From JADGQM01 sp964441945 (GTDB taxonomy: Bacteria; Desulfobacterota; Syntrophobacteria; Syntrophobacterales; Syntrophobacteraceae), in NCBI GenBank assembly GCA_964441945.1, contig CAYTWB010000006.1:39989-103988 (forward strand): 64,000 nt of DNA, read 5' to 3'. This document shows positions 1 to 8,273 of the stretch, in pieces (within the stretch, counting starts at the first letter, position 1; each line of letters starts with the position of its first letter). The notes under the pieces were generated by a model, which saw only the letters and a list, made by a program, of their open reading frames with translations, searched no databases and was not told the origin of the DNA. The position numbers and the translations under genes are program-made.

Positions 1-836
1 AGAGGAAGTGCGCGTGCGATCGCCCGGACATCCGCATTGTAGGGAAAGCGAGAAACGAGTCCGTCGGCCCTGCCAACCAAGTCATGCGCAAGCAGGATCA
101 TGTCGTCGAGCGACGCCAACGACACCCGGGTTGCGGAACCCGAAAGGTGTGCCCCACTGCCACCCCGCACTCCAGCCCTTTCCAGCCACTGGACAAGAGG
201 TCCCAGAGCGTGGGTATCAATGGCTTCGCGGCCTATTCGGGAGAATTCACCAGTCGTGATCTTGAAAATTCGGTGCTCAAGCTCGAGTCGGCCGCAGAGT
301 GACTCGATCGCGGCAAGCCGCTCATTCTCACCGCGACGAAGGCTTTCCTCGTCGGCAGAATGCAGCCGGGGCCAGCGCTCCAAGGGGGGATGCTGTCGGC
401 CGAAATCGGTCAAGTGGACCAGCAGGCGGCGCACAGCCTCCCGCGTCGGAATGCTGCAGAGCACAGCACGACCGGCGTTCCATCGCGATGCAATCACCGC
501 AATGGGCAGGCGATCCTGAGGGATCCACATCTCTCGGCATGCCCGTTCGGCAAGTCGCTCGCGGAAATAGCGCTGCACGAGGCCTCTACAGGCAAGCAGG
601 TTCGCAACGGCCTCTCGATCGAGGGCTCGTGCGAGAAAGCCCATTGCCCATTCCTTGCGTTGGAAGGGGTCTACAAAGAAGGCCAGGTAAGGTCCGGTCT
701 GATCGTTCCAGCGCTCGAACGATTCGTCCATCTCTTGCCAAACCGGACCCTCCGGGTGATCGATAAGCCAGACATAGAGAGGGTAAGCCTCTTGACGCCC
801 GCTTTGCACGACCTCAGCAGTAATCGGGAGTCCCAT
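1..836 (-). CDS. Hypothetical protein, 3' end beyond the window edge
   Basis: The frame is open from an ATG at 836 to the window edge, giving at least 278 residues and no stop. GAGGAG lies about 10 bases upstream of the start, which favours this strand over the antisense frame that is also open. The protein starts MGLPITAEVVQSGRQ, is soluble-looking and rich in Arg, Leu and Glu, with no membrane segment or signal peptide. I recognise no domain. It belongs to the left part of the integrated element, because the element's left attachment site was not found in the window. Confidence 0.7.
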   Translation of the reverse strand, partial: MGLPITAEVVQSGRQEAYPLYVWLIDHPEGPVWQEMDESFERWNDQTGPYLAFFVDPFQRKEWAMGFLARALDREAVANLLACRGLVQRYFRERLAERACREMWIPQDRLPIAVIASRWNAGRAVLCSIPTREAVRRLLVHLTDFGRQHPPLERWPRLHSADEESLRRGENERLAAIESLCGRLELEHRIFKITTGEFSRIGREAIDTHALGPLVQWLERAGVRGGSGAHLSGSATRVSLASLDDMILLAHDLVGRADGLVSRFPYNADVRAIARALP

Positions 837-1303
837 GGTCAGACATCTCCTCAACTATTGTAGCGCTTCTCTTCGGTGGCCAGGCCCCCAGGTTCTGGCA
901 TGCACCGTGTTCCGCAGGTATCTTCAAGGCGCCTGCGGCTGCCTGGGGCATCTCGCTGTAACGCCTGTCCGCCCTATGCTCCGCATAACCGGAATGAAAA
1001 TTCATGATGAAGCAACGAGGAAAGTATCCTACTCCAGTGGTCATTCGGAGACAAGCTGCGAGCACTTTCAAAATCGAAACAGGATAAGGTTTGGCTGCGA
1101 AATAGGGCCGCTTGGCAGTTTACATCACTGAATCGGGAGAATATGAGGCGCCTTCCGGTCGAATAGGCAAAATCGCAGAGATAGGAAGGCGATCAATTGG
1201 TGCATTGGTCTCCTATCCCCCTGACCAGCCTTCTCATGACTCCATGGGGAGAACATCAAAAGATGAGACCCTCGCACAAAAAGGCACCGGGCGTCCTTTT
1301 TTC
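837..1303. other. Gene-free stretch (467 bp)
   Basis: No convincing coding frame or RNA gene is seen between the partial minus-strand gene and the phospholipase-D gene. It should hold the promoter of the minus-strand gene that starts at 836, but no clear -35/-10 pair stands out. Confidence 0.5.
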
Positions 1304-1876
1304 TCAGCCCGCAGGTTTGGCTGGTTTTCCACTTGAGGTTCTCTCCCTGCTCTTCCCCTGGTACGCTTCCGAGTGCGCCGCGTGCTGATTCCAGTTTCGA
1401 CGATACTTCTCCGCCAGGTCCTTGTCGCGGATCACCAGGAGGTTTTCGGCATTCCTCTCTTCGGCCGCCTTGGTGAAATTGAAGCTGCCGGTGATCACGG
1501 TCTCGCCGTCGATCACCATGACCTTGTTGTGAGCAATGGCATGAGCGCTGTCGATCAAGATCGGGATTCCGACATTATAGAGGAAATCCGCGCCGCTGTA
1601 CTTGTCGGTGCGATTGCTCTTATCCAGGATTGCATGGACCGTTACGCCGCGCTTATGAGCTTCCAGGAGCGCTTTTGCAATGGGAGCCGAGGTGAATCCG
1701 TAGGCCTGAACGAGGATGGAGCTGCGTGCACTTTCGATTTCCTTGACAATCACATCCGTGCAGTGCCCGCCGGGTGAGAAACAGACCGAGATAACGCTGC
1801 CGGCATGGAGTGCTCCATAGCAGGCCACAACAGCCAACAGGATGATGTTCAGAATTGACAGCCTGGCACGATTCAT
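1304..1876 (-). CDS. Secreted phospholipase-D-superfamily endonuclease (Nuc-type)
   Basis: A 190-residue protein with one HKD motif (HNKVMVIDG, then TGSFNF) in the second half, as in the small Nuc-type bacterial endonucleases that dimerise to build one active site. A hydrophobic N-terminus (residues 8-27, ending near HAGS) looks like a signal peptide, so it probably acts in the periplasm on nucleic acid. The last 25 residues are polar and rich in Lys, Ser and Pro. Such genes are common on plasmids and integrative elements. Single-HKD phospholipases look similar, so the substrate is inferred. Confidence 0.85.
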   Translation of the reverse strand: MNRARLSILNIILLAVVACYGALHAGSVISVCFSPGGHCTDVIVKEIESARSSILVQAYGFTSAPIAKALLEAHKRGVTVHAILDKSNRTDKYSGADFLYNVGIPILIDSAHAIAHNKVMVIDGETVITGSFNFTKAAEERNAENLLVIRDKDLAEKYRRNWNQHAAHSEAYQGKSRERTSSGKPAKPAG

Positions 1877-2198
1877 TACTCTGTTGGCTTACCGCCTGTC
1901 CAAACCAAATCTTCATCTCCAAAGAAACAACCAGCGTCTTTCAATTGCGACAGAAGACCTTTGCCCATCGGGAGTAATTGAGAGCAAAAGTTTTGCGGAT
2001 GATGCTCATATAACATTTCAGCCCAGATGGGAAGGAAGTTTGGAGAATGGTGCTCGGAATGAATCGGAATTCGCTGAACCAACGGTTTTAGACCAATCCT
2101 CCAAAGGGCATTCTATTGCCTGTAATGCCGAAATAAGGGTCATCTATCGGGTTTCATCCCTTTGCCGCTAGTTCTATGTTGAGGCAAAGGGCTTGAAA
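1877..2198. other. Gene-free stretch (322 bp)
   Basis: No supported gene. A 68-codon minus-strand frame ends in the TAATG that starts the nuclease gene, but it would need a TTG start without a ribosome-binding site. Confidence 0.4.
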
Positions 2199-2395
2199 AT
2201 GAACAAATCTCTGGTTGGATTGGGAAAAGATTTCCAGAGGCTCAGACGAAAAGCAGGGCTCACTCAGGCACAACTTGCCGAAAAGGCTGAGCTGTCGGCC
2301 GACAGATCAAAGCCGAGATGCGTCATATGATCGATACGGCAAACGATGAGGAATGCCGGCTGGTTCACGAGGTCTTCAAGGCGGTATTCAAGTAA
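2199..2395 (+). pseudogene. Broken XRE-family helix-turn-helix regulator
   Basis: The reading frame from ATG 2199 encodes the first half of an XRE helix-turn-helix (FQRLRRKAGLTQAQLAEKAELS) and then runs into a stop at codon 44. Immediately after, in another frame, lies the tail of a regulator (IKAEMRHMIDTANDEE through EVFKAVFK, then TAA at 2393-2395). Start and end of one gene are therefore joined with the middle missing and the frame shifted. I read this as an internal deletion in an element regulator. Confidence 0.65.
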
Positions 2396-2853
2396 CGTGT
2401 CGTTCCCAATTGCGAAGAAAAGGCGAGAAGAGGTCGCGTTCATGACATAGCGAGCATTGATCGCTCCCCGGTGCCGACTATTGCCGAGGTTGCGTCGGGT
2501 GTTGTCCTGAGGAGGCTCGCTCCGTCTCCGTGCCCCAATTGCTATAAGAGCCGGTTGAGTGCCTCGGGTGGTGCCTTAGAGACCACCAGCGAAAAAGGAT
2601 CCGCTTGATCTGTACCGAAACCAATTCTGTTGGACACGTCAGCTCAAAACATAGTTCCTTGAGTCCGTTGAGTATCGAATCTTTCGTATCACCTCTCTGT
2701 TATCAAAGATGCTGGAGGAAGAAACGGAAATGAGCGACGAAACCATGCCGAAAGATGAGCTGCAGCAACTCCAGGTGTTATGAGAGAAGAGGATTGCAGA
2801 GTGGAATCAGCGGATCCAACGGATGCCGGTCGATGCGCGCCCGCGAAGGCAAC
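2396..2853. other. Gene-free or decayed stretch (458 bp)
   Basis: No intact gene. A short frame from ATG 2709 to the stop ending at 2784 (24 residues) continues past that stop as a plausible coding string (EKRIAEWNQRIQRMPVDARP), which looks like another decayed coding sequence rather than a working gene. Confidence 0.4.
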
Positions 2854-3636
2854 TCATTCATCTACTGTCAAGAGGTCATGTCCGGACCACTCACTGATGA
2901 ATCTCTGGAAGAACTGCTCGACAATGGCATAGCGGTTTTCCGCTATGCGTCTGGCTGGTTCAGTGTGAAATGTCTCTCGATGAATCCCCAAGATCTTCTC
3001 GAAAAAACGGTTGACGGCGGTGATACGCTGATCGTGGTAGTCGTCCTCCTGACAATTCGTCTCATTGTACGAGAGAAGTTGGAGCGAACCAGTATGGACA
3101 AGAGCGCGGGCAATGCCGATAGCTCCTAAAGCATCGAGCCGTTCTGCGTCCTGAATGATTTTGGCTTCGAGACTTATGGGCTCTTTCGCCTCCGAAACAT
3201 GATGAACTCCGATGCAGTGACAAATCCGTTTGATTTGATCTTCGTTAAACCCTTCGTACCCGAGGACAATCGCAGCAATTCTAGCTCCTTCTTCAGCATG
3301 GCACATGCACTCATTTCTGATTTCCTTCTTCCTGGCAATGTCAAGGAGAAGCGCTGCGGCATTCACAATTTCCAGAGCTCCTCCAAGCTTCTCAGCAAGC
3401 CACAGAGCCACTCGCCGAACTCGTATTACATGGTCCAAATCATCACCATCTCCCTGTGAGTAGAAGGGTTCTACGTCCTCAATCTCCATCTTGTGGTTTC
3501 GCTTAATTCTGGCCCTAGCGGCGTCCTCTTCCTCGAATTTTTTGGCAGCCAGCTCCAGCCAGGGTATCGGGTCTCCAAAAGGATCCTTTGGGACTATTAT
3601 AGGCGTCCATCTTGAGCTTCTTTTCTTGCAGCCCAT
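2854..3636 (-). CDS. HD-superfamily protein with a substituted HD histidine
   Basis: The sequence follows the small HD phosphohydrolase family: DHVIRVRRVALWLAE, then AALLLDIARK, HAEEGARIA, CHCIGVHH and IIQDAERLDALGAIGIAR. The canonical His-Asp pair is Leu-Asp here (codon CTT instead of CAT), so one metal ligand is missing while the others remain; catalysis may be lost or altered. I start it at ATG 3636 (260 residues) because GGGAGGG sits just upstream; an ATG 37 codons further up lacks one. It is the last gene of the minus-strand operon that begins with the repressor. Confidence 0.75.
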   Translation of the reverse strand: MGCKKRSSRWTPIIVPKDPFGDPIPWLELAAKKFEEEDAARARIKRNHKMEIEDVEPFYSQGDGDDLDHVIRVRRVALWLAEKLGGALEIVNAAALLLDIARKKEIRNECMCHAEEGARIAAIVLGYEGFNEDQIKRICHCIGVHHVSEAKEPISLEAKIIQDAERLDALGAIGIARALVHTGSLQLLSYNETNCQEDDYHDQRITAVNRFFEKILGIHRETFHTEPARRIAENRYAIVEQFFQRFISEWSGHDLLTVDE

Positions 3637-3756
3637 TTGACCCTCCCTACAATTATGGTTGATAATCTCACCGAAAGAACGGTTCGTACAAAGTGCCCCT
3701 GAGATTTCATTTAGGTACTCGTTTGAGCTGATCGGATTGATGAACAAATTATTTCC

Positions 3757-3984
3757 CTAACCGGACATGACTGATCCATTCTCGGATTCCTGCTCAACAT
3801 GCTGCCAGGTCTGCTCTCTAGACTGCTTCAACTCGGAAAAATCGTTTTCGCAGCCTTTTAAGGTCCCCTCCAGCTTGAGCAGTCTCTTTCCTTTAAGCCG
3901 CCTTTTCTGCCGCATTGAATCGATGAAGCCTGCGATGGCCTGCAGGTCTTGCTCTGAAAACCCGCGCCCAAATTCTATCACCAT
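3757..3984 (-). CDS. Small helical hypothetical protein
   Basis: A 75-residue, highly charged protein (Lys, Arg, Glu, Gln) predicted by eye to be largely helical and perhaps coiled-coil. It lies 20 bp downstream of the ImmA/HIRAN gene and upstream of the HD gene, in the same direction. AAGAGG abuts the ATG, so the start may be the next GTG. No family recognised. Confidence 0.45.
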   Translation of the reverse strand: MVIEFGRGFSEQDLQAIAGFIDSMRQKRRLKGKRLLKLEGTLKGCENDFSELKQSREQTWQHVEQESENGSVMSG

Positions 3985-4004
3985 CCTCTTATTCTAATCC
4001 CACC

Positions 4005-5051
4005 TTACACCCAAATTCCAAACCGGATTCCTGGATTCCTTCCCTCGTCCGGCCTGAACAACGTTTGAAGCGCGCCGTAAATGGGGGCCCCAGCGGCCTG
4101 AGATGCAATCCTTGCCGCAATGTCTTTGGGCACCCATCCTATTTGCCTTTCTTGCTCGCTCCCAGCTGCATCCCTCCACCGGCCGATCACCCGGATGGCA
4201 TTGGGGTCATGCCGGTTTCCTGGATCACGCTCGATCACGAGAGATCGGTTGCGGCCTGCAATGAACGCGGCGGCGTTTTCCAGCACATCATGAAACGATA
4301 TCCCGGTCACCGGCACGTCGCACGCGAACAGTCGGATTTGTTTTCCGGTCACCGGTGATTTGAACCTGATCCGGACCACGTATTCCCGGTCGTTTCGCAA
4401 CCGGTACTCCTCTCCCGGCTGCAACTCGAATGGAGAATAGACAACACAGCCGTCATCAGGCACCCGCTTATCCAGTAAACCAACCGGCTTCCTCTGAGTT
4501 GGAGCATCTTCACAGACATGGCAGTCTCCTCCCTCCAGACACCTGCCACCGCAGACAGCCAGGAGATCATTGAAGATCCTTATCCTCTCGGTGCAAATCT
4601 GCATCCCGACCTTCTCGTCATCCCCAAACATGGGCTGGAGCTCGGAAAACAACTCCTCCGGCCCCTGAATGCCGTATCGAACCATTCTGATCAGTTCGGA
4701 AGTCGGGATGAGGCTAAGATATCCGATGATGGATGCGTCTCTTTCCCATCGGTCTTTCTTGAAGAGTGACTGAACCGAAAAGGGGAGCGAGGAACCCGGT
4801 CCAAGATGCCCCAGCAAAATGTGTCCCATTTCGTGACCGAGAATGACGACCAGGAGGGCTTCCGATCTGCTTGTATTCAACCGGATGACCGGCCCCTCGT
4901 CCCAGTAGGCAGAAGGGTGTCTCGATCTCCGATCTTCTATGACCTTTCCCCCGAGCTGCCCACACCATGAAATCAGGTCTTCCACGGACAGCGGCTTGCG
5001 GTTGAAGGACGGCTGCTTCCGCTGAATATCGATAATGTGGTCATACAGCAA
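4005..5051 (-). CDS. ImmA/IrrE-family metallopeptidase fused to a HIRAN domain
   Basis: A 348-residue protein. The N-terminal third holds the zincin motif HEMGH (residues 73-77) typical of ImmA/IrrE peptidases, which cleave phage or element repressors. The C-terminal third (about 250-345: VTGISF, RDPGNRHDPNAIRV, QIGWVPKDIAARI) matches a HIRAN domain, a DNA-end or single-strand binding module. Fusion would let repressor cleavage respond to damaged DNA, which is inference. A Cys-rich patch (CGGRCLEGGDCHVC, near 167-180) lies between. The start is TTG with AGGAGGGG upstream. It follows the repressor gene by 36 bp, as in ICE and prophage control operons. Confidence 0.82.
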   Translation of the reverse strand: MLYDHIIDIQRKQPSFNRKPLSVEDLISWCGQLGGKVIEDRRSRHPSAYWDEGPVIRLNTSRSEALLVVILGHEMGHILLGHLGPGSSLPFSVQSLFKKDRWERDASIIGYLSLIPTSELIRMVRYGIQGPEELFSELQPMFGDDEKVGMQICTERIRIFNDLLAVCGGRCLEGGDCHVCEDAPTQRKPVGLLDKRVPDDGCVVYSPFELQPGEEYRLRNDREYVVRIRFKSPVTGKQIRLFACDVPVTGISFHDVLENAAAFIAGRNRSLVIERDPGNRHDPNAIRVIGRWRDAAGSEQERQIGWVPKDIAARIASQAAGAPIYGALQTLFRPDEGRNPGIRFGIWV

Positions 5052-5087
5052 CGCACGCCCCTCCTACGCTTGGCGCGCCTCGACAAA

Positions 5088-5591
5088 CTACTCCTTCAGC
5101 TTCCCTACCTGATCCAGCACATATTGTTTGGTTTCTTCCCAGAAGTCGTAAGCGGATATCTCGTCATTGAGATACTCTTTCCATCCCGGTGGATAGATCC
5201 CAACCGAATCTATGATGGCGCTCATGAAGTGAACATAACCGACGGCCCTCGCCGCTTCATCGGCAATCAGACGGGCGGCCCGTTTGTTGTTACGGCCAAC
5301 CGCATCGAGCTTGTCCTGAAAGGGAACGGGCTTCTCGTCCCGACGAACCGGTTTGGGTTTAGCCGTAAGGATTTCTCGCCCCTTTGCCAGGATTTCTTCA
5401 TAGCTGAGTCCGAAGAAGGCGGCGATGCTTTCCTGCAAATCCAGGCCGGCTCGCATTTTACCCTTGTAGATCCCGTTGATGTGCCTCGGCGTTCTTTCGA
5501 CTGACCTGGCCAGACGAGCCTGCACCCCCCACCCTTCTATATCCACAAGAGCGCGAAACGCTGCCAAGAAGTGATCATATGCCTTATTCAT
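5088..5591 (-). CDS. CI-like element repressor (XRE helix-turn-helix)
   Basis: A 167-residue protein with an N-terminal helix-turn-helix (QARLARSVERTPRHINGIYKGK) and a helical C-terminal part rather than a LexA-type autopeptidase domain, so inactivation probably depends on the ImmA/HIRAN product of the next gene. It is transcribed divergently from the Cro-like gene at 5717. Its TTGAAA/TATAAT promoter puts the transcript start about 3 bases before the ATG and there is no Shine-Dalgarno sequence, so the message is predicted to be leaderless, as for lambda cI from PRM. Confidence 0.8.
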   Translation of the reverse strand: MNKAYDHFLAAFRALVDIEGWGVQARLARSVERTPRHINGIYKGKMRAGLDLQESIAAFFGLSYEEILAKGREILTAKPKPVRRDEKPVPFQDKLDAVGRNNKRAARLIADEAARAVGYVHFMSAIIDSVGIYPPGWKEYLNDEISAYDFWEETKQYVLDQVGKLKE

Positions 5592-5600
5592 AGTGCATGT

Positions 5601-5629
5601 ATTATAGAGTTTTAGATTCTATTTTTCAA
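5601..5629 (-). promoter_or_regulatory. Promoter of the repressor gene
   Basis: On the minus strand, TTGAAA (5629-5624) and TATAAT (5606-5601) are separated by exactly 17 bp. The -35 box lies inside the 5617-5634 palindrome, so bound protein would control repressor synthesis. Confidence 0.75.
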
Positions 5630-5634
5630 TAGAA
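5617..5634. promoter_or_regulatory. Operator palindrome of the CI/Cro-like switch
   Basis: TTCTATT and AATAGAA form a perfect inverted repeat around the spacer TTTC. Related half-sites recur at 5674-5679 (TTCTAT) and 5694-5700 (AATAGAA), flanking the start region of the opposite promoter. Repeated half-sites in a 125-bp divergent switch suggest cooperative repressor binding. Confidence 0.7.
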
Positions 5635-5654
5635 AAAACGTTCTCTTTTTTTTC

Positions 5655-5682
5655 TTGACGATGGAAAATATGTTTCTATACT
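5655..5682 (+). promoter_or_regulatory. Promoter of the Cro-like gene and early operon
   Basis: TTGACG (5655-5660) and TATACT (5677-5682) are separated by 16 bp. The second pair of operator half-sites overlaps the -10 and start region, so repressor should block it. Confidence 0.7.
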
Positions 5683-5716
5683 AGCTGCCATACAATAGAA
5701 AAGGAGGTTCTTACAT

Positions 5717-5959
5717 ATGATCGAATCATTGAAGCATGGTGAGCAAGCAAAACTCGCCAGAAAGATCGGTATCACCCCCCGCCACATGAACGACATCATC
5801 AAACAGAGAAAAAGGCCATCCAGAGCACTCAGCGAAAGACTCGATGCTGAAACGGGGATTTGCGCTGAAGCGTGGCTCTTTCCCCACAAACATCCAAACC
5901 CCTTGCTGAAGGGCGGAAAGAATGGAACCGCAGAAAACGGCAAAAGTCCCGGACCTTAA
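5717..5959 (+). CDS. Cro-like (YdaS-type) helix-turn-helix protein
   Basis: An 80-residue protein whose first 55 residues form a helix-turn-helix (HGEQAKLARKIGITPRHMND, then QRKRPSRALSERL) like YdaS/Cro regulators of prophages. AAAAGGAGG precedes the ATG. Its position opposite the CI-like repressor and at the head of the replication operon fits the antagonist role in a lysogeny switch. The Pro- and Gly-rich tail is probably disordered. Confidence 0.8.
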   Translation: MIESLKHGEQAKLARKIGITPRHMNDIIKQRKRPSRALSERLDAETGICAEAWLFPHKHPNPLLKGGKNGTAENGKSPGP

Positions 5960-6044
5960 TCCCGATAAGGCGCCCCTGAACCCCTGGACCGCTCAGCAGT
6001 ATTCATCCGCATTTCCCGAGTCGACGGGAAGGCACGACTGCTGA
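5922..6044 (+). CDS. Possible small protein (40 residues)
   Basis: ATG 5922 follows GGCGGAAAGA and overlaps the end of the Cro-like gene by 38 bp. The product is polar, with PDLNPDKAPLNPWTAQQYSS. Small genes are usual at this place in phage early operons, but no family is recognised. The remaining 213 bp before the next gene hold nothing I can support. Confidence 0.35.
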   Translation: MEPQKTAKVPDLNPDKAPLNPWTAQQYSSAFPESTGRHDC

Positions 6045-6257
6045 CACTTTCAACTTTGAACAGACCAACCATCTCTCAAACCTTCGCCTTGGTAAAAGCA
6101 CGTGTAACCGAGTTGGGCGGAGCCTGCTTTTCTCCAGTCATATCCTGTCTCCCTCGAAAGAGCGAGATCACCTGATCTCAGAAGAGGGGCCGGGCCCAGC
6201 GAGCGAAGCAACAGCCGGTTCGTCTTTTGCGGTGTTTTCGTCTAAAGGAAATAGTCA

Positions 6258-7520
6258 ATGAACGCGGACATTCGCATCTCAGTCAGCTTCAGAGGACACC
6301 GCAAACGCCGCAAGTTCAAGGCGGTACTCGGACCCGATGCGACGGACTACCTCCTCGATCTTTGGATCGGAGCTGCAGTGAGCAGACCCGAGGGGATACT
6401 TCATGGATTCAGCGCCATCGATATAGCCATGGAAGCCGGATGGGGTGGAGATCCAAAGGAGTTTCTGTCAGCGCTCATTGAAGTGGGTTTCATAGATGTC
6501 CTCGAAGACGGCGGGTATGCCCTTCACGACTGGCAGGAACACCAACCCTTCGTCGCTCAGTCAAACGTAAGGTCGGAGAGAGCAAGGAAGGCGATACATG
6601 CGCGCTGGACGAAGAGCTCACGGACAAAGGGAGCCCCCGGATTTGGCGAAAAGGATCCCTCCTCGACACACGTAAACTCTCAGGATACCGCAACAATACA
6701 ACCCGAATACGCAGAGAAGACGCCGCGTATACGCGCCGAATACGTGAGGAATACGGAAAGAATACGGGGAGAATACGCGCGGAATACTGGTAGTAATACC
6801 CCTTACCTTACCGTACCTTACCAACATATCAATGCTAAGCAGATTGATGAATATATACATTCCGCATCTGACGATGCGGTTTGCGGTAAGGTTGCCGCCG
6901 AAGCGTTGCCTCATTCGGTAGCACCCGATGCGGTTGATGGCGAGGCGGCGCCCGTCGGGGAATCACCAGACGGGGGAGAGCCTGGTTGCGGTAGCAGCAA
7001 AGAGGCTCAGCCGGCAAAAGGTGCAAGTCCTCTCCTCCAACATGCCTCGCCTGACGGTGATCCCGTCTTGAGAAGGGATCTGCTCAATCCCGCACATGAG
7101 CTCCAGCCAATACCTTATCTCACCCGGCGCAAACGCAAGCTCTCCGGCTGGAAACTGAAAGCCTTCGATGAGTTCTGGGAGGCCTTTGCCTACAAGAAAG
7201 GCCGCGCTGAAGCCGCCGATGCCTGGCTCGATATCCCGGAGCTTTCCCCCGAGCTCGCCCGAAAGATCATCGATGCTGCCGGAAGGGAGGCCAGGGCACG
7301 CCCGGCGCTTGTCTCAAAAGGGCAGACCCCGAAATGGCCGCAGGGTTGGCTCTCGGCCCGTCGATGGGAAGACTGGGAGGATGACGGTTCAACTGCTTAC
7401 AACCAGAGCTGCAATGCCAATCAGGAGGTGAACCATGGAACAAGCCGGTATGGATCTCATGAAGAAGAAAGAGCCGAATATCTCGAATCACTCCGAGAAG
7501 CCATCAAGCGCTTCATGTGA
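6258..7520 (+). CDS. Phage replication initiator, O-like
   Basis: A 420-residue protein. The N-terminal 110 residues (KFKAVLGPDATDYLLDLWIG, GGDPKEFLSALIEVGF, GYALHDWQEHQP) resemble the winged-helix domain of phage replisome-organiser proteins. The middle is low complexity and carries an 11-residue repeat (EYAEKTPRIRA, EYVRNTERIRG, EYARNTGSNTP) encoded by DNA iterons. The C-terminal part (GWKLKAFDEFWEAFAYKKGRAEA) resembles the helicase-loader-contact region of phage replication proteins. The DnaC-like gene overlaps its 3' end by 86 bp. It should bind its own gene as the origin and recruit the host helicase. Confidence 0.75.
   Translation: MNADIRISVSFRGHRKRRKFKAVLGPDATDYLLDLWIGAAVSRPEGILHGFSAIDIAMEAGWGGDPKEFLSALIEVGFIDVLEDGGYALHDWQEHQPFVAQSNVRSERARKAIHARWTKSSRTKGAPGFGEKDPSSTHVNSQDTATIQPEYAEKTPRIRAEYVRNTERIRGEYARNTGSNTPYLTVPYQHINAKQIDEYIHSASDDAVCGKVAAEALPHSVAPDAVDGEAAPVGESPDGGEPGCGSSKEAQPAKGASPLLQHASPDGDPVLRRDLLNPAHELQPIPYLTRRKRKLSGWKLKAFDEFWEAFAYKKGRAEAADAWLDIPELSPELARKIIDAAGREARARPALVSKGQTPKWPQGWLSARRWEDWEDDGSTAYNQSCNANQEVNHGTSRYGSHEEERAEYLESLREAIKRFM
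6683..6792 (+). repeat. Iteron array, probable replication origin inside the initiator gene
   Basis: GAATACG occurs with an exact 11-bp period at 6738, 6749, 6760 and 6771, GAATACT at 6782, and 6-of-7 matches at 6716 and 6727, with another perfect copy at 6705; weaker copies continue the register to 6694 and 6683. Eleven bp is one helical turn, so bound proteins would line up on one face. A pyrimidine-rich CCTTACC repeat and an A+T-rich stretch follow (6800-6870). Layout matches the lambda origin within gene O. Confidence 0.75.
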
Positions 7521-8256
7521 AGCATGCGGGGCTCCACTGGCGCCGATAAGTTTCGAGCTCTTCGGCGAGGAGATTGTCCTTCGGCCTGTTTGTGAGTGCC
7601 GCATTCAGGAACTTGAGGAACGGGAGCGCCGGGGACGAAGAAGCGAACTGTGCTGGCTGATCCGGCAGCAGGGGCTGGAAGACGGTCTTTACGCTCGAAT
7701 GAGCCTCGATGAGTGGAAATATCGGGACCCTTCCTCGGAGGCCGTCGCAGAGAAGCTCAAGGGCTACGTGCAAAGCGCGCATCTTGGAGCCAGGAACTGG
7801 TTATATCTTTTCGGCGGCTACGGCTTGGGGAAAACGCACCTGGCCGTTTCCGCTCTCAAACATCTCTGTCTCAACCGTGAGTGGGAGCCTTTCCTGCTCA
7901 GGTGGTCCGAGTACTGCAGCCGTGTTCAACAGAGCTGGCAGAGCTCGACTGGCGAGAGCGAGTACGATCTATGGCGCAGACCCACAAATGTCACCCTGCT
8001 CGTCCTGGATGATATCGATATGCGTTCCCCGACCGAATGGGCACTCGGAAAGCTCTTTGAGCTGATCGACCACCGCTACCGCCATCGCCTTCCGACAATC
8101 CTCACTGCAAACCGCAGCCTCGAAAGATTGACCGATTTCTGGAGCAGGAATGAACAGACCCGGGACCTCGCCGGCGCCATTCTGAGCCGGATCGTCGGGC
8201 AGCTGTCGGCTGTCATAGAATTTACCGGTCGTGACTACCGGTACGGGAGCCTGTGA
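7435..8256 (+). CDS. DnaC-like helicase loader (AAA+ ATPase)
   Basis: A 273-residue protein with a zinc-binding N-terminus (Cys 28, 31, 53, 55: CEAC and CEC), Walker A GGYGLGKT (127-134), Walker B LLVLDDID (about 188-195) and a sensor region ILTANRSLE. This matches the DnaC/phage P-type loaders that place the replicative helicase on the origin. It overlaps the initiator gene and is followed by the resolvase gene 17 bp downstream, so the three should be co-translated. Confidence 0.88.
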   Translation: MEQAGMDLMKKKEPNISNHSEKPSSASCEACGAPLAPISFELFGEEIVLRPVCECRIQELEERERRGRRSELCWLIRQQGLEDGLYARMSLDEWKYRDPSSEAVAEKLKGYVQSAHLGARNWLYLFGGYGLGKTHLAVSALKHLCLNREWEPFLLRWSEYCSRVQQSWQSSTGESEYDLWRRPTNVTLLVLDDIDMRSPTEWALGKLFELIDHRYRHRLPTILTANRSLERLTDFWSRNEQTRDLAGAILSRIVGQLSAVIEFTGRDYRYGSL

Positions 8257-8273
8257 TCTCAAGGAGAGACGTC

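Noticed and set aside
360..863. Long plus-strand frame opposite the partial gene at the left edge
   Set aside because: The minus-strand frame is open over the full 836 bp and has a ribosome-binding site; the plus-strand translation looks like antisense.
1876..2082. A 68-codon minus-strand frame touching the nuclease start by TAATG
   Set aside because: It needs a TTG start with no ribosome-binding site and has no family-like sequence.
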